Below, piece after piece: positions 26,684-33,679 of a stretch of DNA of 64,000 bases. This DNA is from DATJGR01 sp963812255 (GTDB taxonomy: Bacteria > Pseudomonadota > Gammaproteobacteria > Pseudomonadales > Azotimanducaceae). The translations under genes and the position numbers were made by a program. Under the pieces are notes generated by a model. That model ran no database searches and was not told the origin of the DNA. It saw only the letters and a program-made list of their open reading frames with translations. How positions within the stretch are numbered: position 1 is the stretch's first letter; every line of letters begins with the position of its first letter. The stretch is from the NCBI GenBank assembly GCA_963812255.1, contig CAWEUM010000007.1:1-64000 (forward strand). The letters run 5' to 3'.

Positions 26684-26870
26684 CGGACCCAGATGGGACC
26701 CGTCGCTCTCAAAAGCGGTGTGGCGGGGTCGCCGTCCACCTAAATCTCCGCGACCTGGGACCCCTTTCGAGATTCAAAGCCCCTCCTTTGCCTTTGTAGC
26801 GCCGCTTGCGCTCCCGCTCTCTGTCCCGTGGGACATCGCGCCAGTGTGCCCGTGTCCCGTGGGGACATAT
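26684..26870 (+). repeat. Noncoding repeat family R1, most complete copy
   Basis: Boxes in order: AGATGGGACCCGTC (26,691), GGCGGGGTCGCCGTCCACCT (26,722), CTGGGACCCCTTTCGAGATT (26,755), CCCCTCCTTTGCCTTTGTAG (26,780), then GCGCTCCCGCTCTCTGTCCC and two GTCCCGTGGGAC-type palindromes to 26,870. The 213 bases between LysR and the next gene hold nothing else. Related copies: 15,181-15,315 and 32,808-33,185. Confidence 0.7.
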
Positions 26871-26874
26871 TCAG

Positions 26875-27342
26875 TCAGTCGTTCCACATTCCAGTGCCCG
26901 CCGCGGCGCCGACATTTCCGTCTGGATTGTTTGTCTGGTGCCAACTGATCGTTCCGGTCTTGCCCTTGTTTCGTCCCGCAGTTCCTCGAAGTGCGCCCCA
27001 ACAGTCGGCAGCGCCAGCTTTCATGTCTGCAATACAACTGAATGCGATCGAAGACTGCTCGTTAGCACCCTCGGTGAGGGTACAAACACCTTCATCGGTG
27101 AACTGGCTACCTACCGGTGCACTCCAACCGGCGCACTTGGTTTTAGAGGTGGCCTTCTGCCCCGAGGAGTAAACCACCTGGGACTCGCCCTCATTGAACC
27201 CCGCACCGATGTTGGTTCCGGTACCTGTCGCAATGCTGATGGAATTGAGAGTGTGGGACGTCGATTTAAACGTGAAGGTCTCTGCATTGGCCATACCTGC
27301 GGCGGCGCAAAGCAGAAACGCGGTCGTGAACGCTAGTTTCAT
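26875..27342 (-). CDS. Secreted hypothetical protein
   Basis: 155 residues from ATG 27342. The first 20 form a clear Sec signal peptide (MKLAFTTAFLLCAAAGMANA). The mature chain is rich in Gly/Ser/Thr with beta-strand text and several Cys (TKCAGW, GVCTLT, FSCIAD, DCWGAL), likely a small disulfide-linked beta protein in the periplasm. No family recognised. It may be a cassette gene: the flanks are R1 repeat and a MITE. Confidence 0.65.
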   Translation of the reverse strand: MKLAFTTAFLLCAAAGMANAETFTFKSTSHTLNSISIATGTGTNIGAGFNEGESQVVYSSGQKATSKTKCAGWSAPVGSQFTDEGVCTLTEGANEQSSIAFSCIADMKAGAADCWGALRGTAGRNKGKTGTISWHQTNNPDGNVGAAAGTGMWND

Positions 27343-27433
27343 GATTCCCCTCGATACAGTTCGCGACACGGAATTGCGCCGCTGCGGCATACTGTTCCCT
27401 GACTGCTTCAGGATGCAAGCCAGGTCCACTTTG

Positions 27434-27589
27434 GGTCGAGACTGTGTGAAAACTCTCAAGCCCAAACAAAACGCGCGAGAGAGTCCCCTCGAAGCGGATT
27501 CAACCAACCCAATCTCCCAACAACTCAACTCTCGTGCGCGGTTTTCGGTCGAATCGAAATCGCGAAATCGTTTTCACACAGCCTCGGTC
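27434..27589 (-). mobile_element. MITE copy 2 (156 bp), inverted relative to copy 1
   Basis: The left end GGTCGAGACTGTGTGAAAAC and right end GTTTTCACACAGCCTCGGTC form terminal inverted repeats. The body reads as the reverse complement of 19,020-19,176 with few substitutions. No clear target-site duplication was seen. Confidence 0.8.
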
Positions 27590-27608
27590 GAATCTGGACA
27601 CTCGGTCT

Positions 27609-27740
27609 CTTGCACTACATGAGCTCGCCCTCGGGTCGTGTTCTGACCGTTTCCTGATGGCGCGTCCCAATCAAATCTCCGTTCTTCCACACAAGAGGGG
27701 ATGCGATTAACTGGGATGCGATTGGGGCGATCAGCGAAGG
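27609..27740 (+). repeat. Leader repeat copy C
   Basis: TGCACTACATGAGCTCGCCC, CTGATGGCGCGTCCCAATC and CTTCCACACAAGAGGGGATG align with copies A and B. The ribosome binding site is AGAGGGG instead of AGGAGGGG. Confidence 0.7.
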
Positions 27741-27777
27741 GCTTGGATCAATCGCGGTGATTGTGACGTTGGGTTAA
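27706..27777 (+). pseudogene. Broken NWDAIGA-family gene
   Basis: The start codon is ATT in place of ATG, followed by NWDAIGAISEGLGSIAVIVT and a stop in the membrane helix at 27,775. The family match ends soon after, and about 150 bases later an IS3 transposase fragment begins. Confidence 0.65.
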
Positions 27778-27925
27778 CAGGCGGTTCAGATCAACATACC
27801 CGACAGGAAATGCGGCGTACGATCATGCAAGGTCTGTGTAGCTTCATCGATATGCGGACAAAATGTTGGCGCTGAAATGAGAGACTTCGATCTGCTGCAG
27901 GGTGTCTGCAGAGGGAGCGAAGTGA

Positions 27926-28226
27926 ATGGGCAAACGCGAGCATCGACGATTTACGGCAGAGCAGAAGCTACAGATTTTGCGCGAATCGGAACAGCCTGGG
28001 GTGACGGTGAGCGAGGTGTGTCGGCGTAACGGGTTAGCGCCGTCGGTGTTTTATCGGTGGCGAGCCGTGGCGCAGAATGGTTCGGCCAGTGTGCTGAAGC
28101 AGGACCCGAAGCGCCTGCCGGGAAAAAAATGATCTGGAGGCACGGCGCGAAGCGGAGCTCGTGCGCCTACGGGCGGTGATCGCGGAGATCACCGCGGAGA
28201 ACCTGGAACTGAAAAAAAAGATTTGA
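27926..28226 (+). pseudogene. IS3-family OrfA transposase remnant
   Basis: ATG 27926 gives MGKREHRRFTAEQKLQILRE and VSEVCRRNGLAPSVFYRW, the OrfA helix-turn-helix. It ends at 28132; the leucine-zipper part (LVRLRAVIAEITAENLELKK) continues in another frame to 28,226 after an A7 run (AAAAAAATG) of the kind used for programmed frameshifting. No OrfB follows, so the IS is truncated. Confidence 0.75.
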
Positions 28227-28227
28227 A

Positions 28228-28786
28228 GTTGGACGATCTATCTCGAGTTCCGGCACAGAGACGGCGCGTCGACAGCAGCAACCGCAGGGGCCCGGGAAAC
28301 GCGCCGTCCCGGTAGCTGAAGCGCATCCCGAGATAGTCGCCAACGATTCGATATACGCAACAAACTCGGGGTCTTCGCCGCGTAGCAGCTGCGGCGGCCG
28401 GACACGGAAATCTTCGCGCTGGCACCACTCGCGCATGTAGTCATCCCACGACGACCAGCGGCGCTGCTGCTTCGACGACATTTTCGTTTCGAACAATAAC
28501 GGGTATACGCGCTCGAACAGCGATACCAGCATGGTGAAGATGATCAACATCCGCTCACGCTGTTCCTCCGACAGCGCCTGCGTTTCATCCAGCGAAAACA
28601 GGCGCAGATCGGGATTGTCGAGCGCCACCTTCAGAAAGCCCTGGTAGTTGTCCGACGGGAGTTGATAGACCTCTTCTTCTTCGTGTCGCGCTCCTTCTTC
28701 TATTCATAGAGGAACACGGCGATGGCGAGCGGCAGGCCGACGGTCGTCACGATGTAGCTGAGCAGTTCTCACGTCGCGATGCTCAT
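28228..28786 (-). pseudogene. Membrane-anchored hypothetical protein with two nonsense codons and a frameshift
   Basis: From ATG 28786 the frame reads MSIAT, a TGA where Trp is expected, ELLSYIVTTVGLPLAIAVFL (membrane helix) and a TAG. A shift then leads to NYQGFLKVALDNPDLRLFSL, ERMLIIFTMLVSLFERVYPL and WSSWDDYMREWCQREDF, with another shift near 28,330. It resembles a common family of one membrane helix plus a helical cytosolic domain. The 3' end abuts the IS3 remnant. Confidence 0.65.
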
Positions 28787-28803
28787 GCGTGCGCCCGGAA
28801 CGT

Positions 28804-29631
28804 TCAGCTGCGCGCCGAGGCGTTGAGCCCGCCATCGGGAAATATGATTTCCCCCGTTACGAAGCTCGACTCATCACACGCGAGATACAGGCAGGCATTC
28901 GCGATATCCACAGGTTCACCGAGACGGCGCAACGGCGTTTCCTTCACCCGGGCATCCACCCACGGCTGATGCGTGAGCACGGCACCCGACATCGATGTCT
29001 TGATATAGCCTGGCCCCACCGCGTTGACGCGGATGCGATGCCGCGCCAGTTCCAGCGCGAGGCATTTGGTGAGCATCCACACGCCTGCCTTGGATACGCA
29101 GTAGTCGGCCGATCCCATCAATGCGGTCGCCGCCGCCACCGACGCGATATTGACGATGGTGCCGCCGTCGCCCTGCTGCACCATCTGCCGCGCCACAGCA
29201 CGGTTGGTGAGCATCACACCGGTGAGATTCACATCCAGCAGCCGGCGCCAGCTGTCGAGTGATTTGTCGAGCAGCAGCATATCGTCGCGATCGAGGCGAT
29301 CGGCGCCGCGCTGCGCCTCGATTTCCCGGCTGACATAGTTGGCGTGCGAAATCCCCGCGGCGGCCACGCAAGTATCGATGCGGCCGAACGCCTTCACCGC
29401 TGCGGCAGCCATCGCTTCGCAGGAACTTTCCGACGCGGTCTCCGCCACCACGGATTCGGCACGTCCCCCGCCTGCGACAATGTCCGCAACAACGTTGCGG
29501 CCGCGTTCACCGTTGAGATCGGCAACCATAACGGCGGCGCCTTCCTGTGCGAAGCGCAACGCACAGCCACGCCCGATGCCTGACGCTGCGCCGGTAATCA
29601 GCGCCACCTTGCCATCCATACGAGGGGTCAT
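28804..29631 (-). CDS. SDR family oxidoreductase
   Basis: 275 residues. VALITGAASGIGRG (cofactor), a VAAAGIS in place of NNAG, NIASVAAATA (Ser) and YCVSKAG (YxxxK) are present. A 30-residue insert after VSREIEAQRG is longer than usual. ATG 29631 overlaps the stop of the DUF885 gene by 4 bases, so the two are coupled. Substrate unknown; classical SDRs of this type oxidise secondary alcohols with NAD(P). Confidence 0.85.
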   Translation of the reverse strand: MTPRMDGKVALITGAASGIGRGCALRFAQEGAAVMVADLNGERGRNVVADIVAGGGRAESVVAETASESSCEAMAAAAVKAFGRIDTCVAAAGISHANYVSREIEAQRGADRLDRDDMLLLDKSLDSWRRLLDVNLTGVMLTNRAVARQMVQQGDGGTIVNIASVAAATALMGSADYCVSKAGVWMLTKCLALELARHRIRVNAVGPGYIKTSMSGAVLTHQPWVDARVKETPLRRLGEPVDIANACLYLACDESSFVTGEIIFPDGGLNASARS

Positions 29632-31430
29632 TGTTCACTACCTCCGCTGCCTGGCGTTTGCAGAACGCCGCTGATGTACTGATCTATCGCTTGCTCCAAC
29701 AGATCGAGCGGGACGTTGCCCGTGTCGAGCACTACGTTGTGGAACTGCGTCAACGAGAAGCGCGCGCCAAGCGCCTGCTTCGCGCGGTCGCGTAGCTCGA
29801 GAATCTCGAGCTGGCCGATCATGTACGCACACGCCTGGCCGGGCTGAACCACATAGCGGTCCACTTCGCTGGCTTCGATGCCGTAGTCGATGGCTTGCTG
29901 GCGCGTCCAATGCATCGCATGAATCCCGGTGTCCACCACCAGGCGGCGGGCACGGAACAGCTCTGCATCGAGCTGGCCGAGGAGCCCTTGCGGATCGCCG
30001 TCGTACCATCCGGATTCCGTCGCCAGTCGTTCGGCATAAAGCGCCCAGCCCTCGCCGAATGCAGAAATGAAACCGAACGCACCCAGCTGACGGAAGCGCG
30101 GCAGCGAAGTGTTTTCCCGCAACAGACCCACCTGATAAAAGTGGCCTGGCACCGTTTCGTGATACGTGAGCGTGCGCAGTCCGAAGGTCGTCATCCATTC
30201 CACACGGCGCGGGAACATGAATACGCCTGGGCGCGAGCCGTCGGGTGCCGGCGGCATCGAGCGTGCGGCTTGATTGGCTTCTTCGTAGGCAGGATACGGT
30301 GCGGCGATGACGCTCGCTTTAGGGCGTTTGTCGAAAAGCAGCTGCGCGCGCACCTGCGCATCGGCCAGGATTGCATCGAGGTCGCGCATGATCTTCGCGC
30401 GGCTTGCCTCGGACGTGGGGTCCGGGTAGGTGAGCTCGGCCTTCAGCGCATCGATACGCTGCCGCACTGTGCCCTGGTCGCGCCCGAGCCCACGCAAGAT
30501 CGTGTCCATCTGCTGCTCGATCGCCGCCACCCGCTCGAGCCCCAGCGCATGGATTTCCGACGGCGACTTCGCCGTGGTGGTGTAGAAACGCAGGAAGTAT
30601 CTGTAGGCATCGTCGCCGCCAGGCAATCGCCACAATCCGGCCGCGTCACTCGCCTGTGGCAGTTGCGAGCGTAGCGCAGCGATGCCCTCTCGCCAGGCGG
30701 GCACGATCTGGCCGGCGACGATGGCTTGCGCCTGCGCGCGGAATCGTTCGCGATCCACCGCGGTCAGACCCTCCATCGACTGCATCTTCTGCTCGAGCAC
30801 CGTCACGTAGGTGTTGTTCGCCGCGCCACCGTCGACGAATCGATCCATCTGCGCAATCGTTGCCTCGAGAATGAAGCGCGGCGGCACAATGCCGCGCGCC
30901 TGCAGCGTGCGGACATCCGCCACCGCATCGATCATCAAGCCGCCCACCTGTGCCAGCGCCGCCAGATAGTTATTGACGTCTCGCGGCGTTGCCAGCGGAT
31001 GAAACTGCGTCAAGCTCCACACCAGCCTGATGTTGGCCCCCTCGAACTGTTCGAGCGGGTAGGAGTAGTCCAGATACGCCTCCCGGTCGACCATCGTCTG
31101 CAGTTGCCATTGCATCAAAAGCGCGGACAGCCGCTGCTGCGATGTCAGCAACTCGCGCGGGTAGCTCGCAAGCGCCGCAAGGCCGCGCCGGCCCAGCGCA
31201 ATCAGCACCTTCTTACTCGCCATGGATGGCGACGAAACGTCGCGTTCGAGTCGATCCTGTTCCGCCCCGGTGAAATATCGATTCATCGTGGCGAGGGTCG
31301 GATTGGCGCGCATCCATGCGTTGGTGAAGTCGGTGAAGAAGTCATCGATCGGGACGTCCTTCGCAGCGGCGCACGCGGACGCGAGCAGCAACGCAACGAA
31401 GCCAGCGATGGCTAGCGGTCGTGGAGTCAT
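29628..31430 (-). CDS. DUF885 family protein, exported (possible lipoprotein) zinc-peptidase-like
   Basis: 600 residues from ATG 31430. The N-terminus is a signal peptide with a lipobox-like LLLASAC, so export and lipidation are likely. The conserved YHETVPGHFYQ (HExxH-like metal site) and EGWALYAERLA are the core of DUF885 proteins, which are related to metallocarboxypeptidases. It probably hydrolyses peptides in the periplasm. It sits between a MAPEG gene upstream (4-base gap) and an SDR downstream, in one apparent operon. Confidence 0.85.
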   Translation of the reverse strand: MTPRPLAIAGFVALLLASACAAAKDVPIDDFFTDFTNAWMRANPTLATMNRYFTGAEQDRLERDVSSPSMASKKVLIALGRRGLAALASYPRELLTSQQRLSALLMQWQLQTMVDREAYLDYSYPLEQFEGANIRLVWSLTQFHPLATPRDVNNYLAALAQVGGLMIDAVADVRTLQARGIVPPRFILEATIAQMDRFVDGGAANNTYVTVLEQKMQSMEGLTAVDRERFRAQAQAIVAGQIVPAWREGIAALRSQLPQASDAAGLWRLPGGDDAYRYFLRFYTTTAKSPSEIHALGLERVAAIEQQMDTILRGLGRDQGTVRQRIDALKAELTYPDPTSEASRAKIMRDLDAILADAQVRAQLLFDKRPKASVIAAPYPAYEEANQAARSMPPAPDGSRPGVFMFPRRVEWMTTFGLRTLTYHETVPGHFYQVGLLRENTSLPRFRQLGAFGFISAFGEGWALYAERLATESGWYDGDPQGLLGQLDAELFRARRLVVDTGIHAMHWTRQQAIDYGIEASEVDRYVVQPGQACAYMIGQLEILELRDRAKQALGARFSLTQFHNVVLDTGNVPLDLLEQAIDQYISGVLQTPGSGGSEQ

Positions 31431-31434
31431 GAGC

Positions 31435-31854
31435 CTATGCCAGCAGCATGCAGGTGCGGATGAGCAGCGCAAACAACACCACGCTGGCCACAGCGAATAC
31501 GCTGAATCGCACGATGATCACATTCTTCGTGGCCTGCACCAGCGAGTGCACCACGCGCAGCGCCACGTATGCCCAGGCAAGCACTACGCTCACGCCATCC
31601 ACCGCGCCACTGAGTTGTGCCGCCAGCGCCAGCGCGTAGAACAGCGTCGGCTGTTCGTGCAAATGGTTGTAGTTGTCGGCCACGCGCGACACCTTGGCGG
31701 GCAACTGCAGCGGCGCGCCCGTGCGCGCCAGTTCGTTGACATCGATGTTCGCGGCGCGCATCGCGGGAATTCGGGTGGCGTACATCCACGCCCACATCAC
31801 GAGTGTCCACGCAATCAGCGCCAGTACCGGCCCAATCAGTTCGATTTCCAACAT
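31435..31854 (-). CDS. MAPEG family membrane protein
   Basis: 139 residues from ATG 31854 (MLEIELIGPVLALIAWTLVM). Four membrane helices, with the conserved NYNHLHEQPTLFYALAL and a RVVHSLVQATKNVIIVRF segment characteristic of MAPEG (membrane-associated glutathione/eicosanoid) proteins. Function in bacteria is unclear; some conjugate glutathione. First gene of the leftward operon. Confidence 0.85.
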   Translation of the reverse strand: MLEIELIGPVLALIAWTLVMWAWMYATRIPAMRAANIDVNELARTGAPLQLPAKVSRVADNYNHLHEQPTLFYALALAAQLSGAVDGVSVVLAWAYVALRVVHSLVQATKNVIIVRFSVFAVASVVLFALLIRTCMLLA

Positions 31855-32000
31855 TGCGATCTCACACACGGGCAGTCGAAGTGCTGTGGAGTATTGCGCG
31901 CAGGAGGCGCGCAGGGGAAGCCGCTTGGGTGACACCGCGCGCCGGTCGCGTTAGCGTTCATACCCGGCACAGCGCAATGGATCATTCCAGGGCGGTTCAC

Positions 32001-32603
32001 ATGGCAGACGATGCGATCGGCAAACTCGAGCAACAGATCTTCGAACTCACTGCGCAACTGAACGCATTGCGCAGAAGCGCACCCACCACGCAGGTGCGCA
32101 ACTACACGTTCGACACCCTGGCCGGCCCGGCCACCCTGCGCGATCTGTTTGGCGAATCCGAGCGGTTGCTGATGATTCACAACATGGGACAAGGCTGCCG
32201 CTACTGCACCTTGTGGGCCGATGGATTCAACGGCCTGCTCGACCATCTCGAGTCAGCCATGGCGGTGGTGCTGGTTTCAAAAGACCCGCCGCCGCTGCAA
32301 CGGCAGTTCGCTAATTCGCGCGGCTGGCGGTTTCGCCTGGCCTCGCACGGCGGTGGCGACTACATCAGGGAGCAGACCGTCGTGCCTGGCACAGAAAATA
32401 TGCCCGGCGCTGTGGTCTACGAGCGCCAGGACGAGCAGATCCTGCGCAAGAGCGCATGCGCATTCGGCCCCGGCGATCAGTACTGCTCGATGTGGAATCT
32501 GCTCGGCCTGGCCGGCATGGGCGAGTCTGATTGGACGCCACAGTTCCGCTACTGGCGCCAGCCGGCAAAGCTCGACGATGGCGGCGATAACGTGCTCGTA
32601 TAG
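32001..32603 (+). CDS. DUF899-like thioredoxin-fold protein
   Basis: 200 residues from ATG 32001. A coiled N-terminus (LEQQIFELTAQLNALRR) leads to FGESERLLMIHNMGQGCRYC then TLWADGFNG, the active-site-like motif of DUF899/peroxiredoxin-like proteins, and SAMAVVLVSKDPPPLQ. The C-terminus has DQYCSMWNLLGLAG. The chemistry is unknown. It diverges from the MAPEG operon. Confidence 0.75.
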   Translation: MADDAIGKLEQQIFELTAQLNALRRSAPTTQVRNYTFDTLAGPATLRDLFGESERLLMIHNMGQGCRYCTLWADGFNGLLDHLESAMAVVLVSKDPPPLQRQFANSRGWRFRLASHGGGDYIREQTVVPGTENMPGAVVYERQDEQILRKSACAFGPGDQYCSMWNLLGLAGMGESDWTPQFRYWRQPAKLDDGGDNVLV

Positions 32604-32612
32604 AGGATAAAG

Positions 32613-32779
32613 ATGGCATTTGCCCAGCTCAATCAGGTGCGCCTCGAGCACTTTCAGTTCGGCCATCGTCCCGACGCGTGCTGCTGATCCACGGCTTTCA
32701 GGCATCGGCGCGCATCTGGCAGCGGGCCGAGGAGTTACTCCCGGCAGATCGCTACACCACCGTGGCCATCAGAGGATAG
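32613..32779 (+). pseudogene. Alpha/beta-hydrolase N-terminal fragment
   Basis: ATG 32613 starts MAFAQLNQVRLEHFQFGH. After one frameshift it continues RVLLIHGFQASARIWQRAEE and TTVAIRG, the oxyanion-hole strand HGF of an alpha/beta hydrolase. It then stops inside the R2 repeat at 32,772, so catalytic Ser and His are lost. Confidence 0.6.
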
Positions 32780-32803
32780 GGAACACAACCCACCTGTTGG
32801 TGA
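32772..32803 (+). repeat. Short repeat family R2, copy 2
   Basis: GAGGATAGGGAACACAACCC followed by ACCTGTTGGTGA, matching 22,410-22,442 except for a few bases. Here it truncates a hydrolase gene. Confidence 0.6.
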
Positions 32804-32807
32804 TCAG

Positions 32808-33185
32808 CACGGCAGCGCCGCTTGCGCTCGCTCTCTCTGTCCCGTGTGCCCGTGTCCCGTGGGACAGGCGTGACAAAAGGGGCAGAGTCTCCCTTTCGAG
32901 CGCGCCAGCCAGCTGGGCGATGGCGGTCTTGAGCGCATCGATCTCGCTGGCCAGGTTCGGCGGCTGCCCGGGCTTCGCTCTCGCAGCCGCTCTATCGACG
33001 GCAACCCGCGCGCATCTTCGGTTAGGTGATCGGCTGCCAGATGGCGATTGGATACCCCCGCCACACTGAGATTTCTCCCGCGTGGAACCACCCTGTCCCC
33101 CCGATGGGACCCGTCCTCATCGAATTTGGGGGGTGCCGGGGCCGCTCCAAAGGACGGCTCGCAGAAGTGGGACCCCTTTCGGTTA
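32808..33185 (+). repeat. R1 repeat pieces around a coiled-coil gene remnant
   Basis: 32,808-32,872 holds the 3' boxes of R1 (GCCGCTTGCGCTC, GTCCCGTGGGACAGG). 33,095-33,185 holds the 5' boxes (CGATGGGACCCGTC, GTGGGACCCCTTTCGG). Between them the minus strand at about 32,885-32,990 encodes PPNLASEIDALKTAIAQLAG, a leucine-zipper-like fragment of an unknown protein. No intact gene lies here. Confidence 0.55.
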
Positions 33186-33228
33186 TTGTTGGAACATTCG
33201 CCAACCGAGTCCCGAATACGGGGACCGC

Positions 33229-33245
33229 TCCGACCCCGGGCACCA
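33229..33245 (+). repeat. Direct repeat, right copy (attR-like)
   Basis: TCCGACCCCGGGCACCA, identical to the tRNA-Leu 3' end at 11,129-11,145. No other tRNA-like structure surrounds it, so it is an isolated tRNA 3' fragment as left at the far end of an integrated island. Confidence 0.7.
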
Positions 33246-33286
33246 GGTGAATTCATTGATGCTCCGCATTTTCGGCACCTCGGTCG

Positions 33287-33574
33287 TCATCCATTGCCGG
33301 TCGATCCTTCTGCGATCGCCTCTGCGTGCCGCCTCGAGAATTCCCTCACGAACGCCTCGGCAACGTTCGCGTCGTCCACGCCTTGCAGCAACTCGCTGAT
33401 CTGCCTGGCCGCGTCATTCGCTGCGTCCCATGTCGAAAACGGACCGACGTAGTGTGCGCCGCGCGTCGTCACGTACCAACGCGAGTTGATCTGGAAACAG
33501 CGTGTATTGCGCCGCGGACGTAGGCTCGGCGGCTCGCCCTTTCGGCTCGTGTATGTTCGGCTGGTGTGCGACAT
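33287..33574 (-). CDS. DUF6316-like small hypothetical protein
   Basis: 95 residues from ATG 33574. The centre reads RCFQINSRWYVTTRGAHYVG then PFSTWDAANDAARQISELL: a WY...GPF block as in small proteins of gammaproteobacteria that describe an environmental-response fold. The C-terminal helix is charged. Function unknown; DUF assignment is from memory of the pattern only. Confidence 0.6.
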   Translation of the reverse strand: MSHTSRTYTSRKGEPPSLRPRRNTRCFQINSRWYVTTRGAHYVGPFSTWDAANDAARQISELLQGVDDANVAEAFVREFSRRHAEAIAEGSTGNG

Positions 33575-33679
33575 CCCCCAATCATCGCCGCGACAGACGT
33601 CCCGGTCTGTTCGAGCTTCGTCAACGAACTGTAGGGGCGGCCCATGAGAGGCGCCGTCGTGTTCTGGAATGGTTCGCTA

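Larger units (their letters stand above)
11129..33245. mobile_element. Genomic island candidate bounded by a tRNA-Leu 3'-end duplication
   Basis: The 17 bases at 11,129-11,145 (end of tRNA-Leu) recur exactly at 33,229-33,245, 22.1 kb away and in the same orientation, the mark left by integration into a tRNA 3' end. The interval is rich in IS remnants, MITEs, repeat families, single-gene cassettes and broken genes, unlike the clean region to its right. No integrase or conjugation gene lies inside, so the original mobile machinery is lost or was supplied in trans. Confidence 0.6.

Noticed and set aside
32885..32990. IS66-type transposase fragment
   Set aside because: The coiled-coil text (EIDALKTAIAQLAG) suggested it at first, but no IS66 catalytic motif or ends are present. 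Left as an unidentified remnant.
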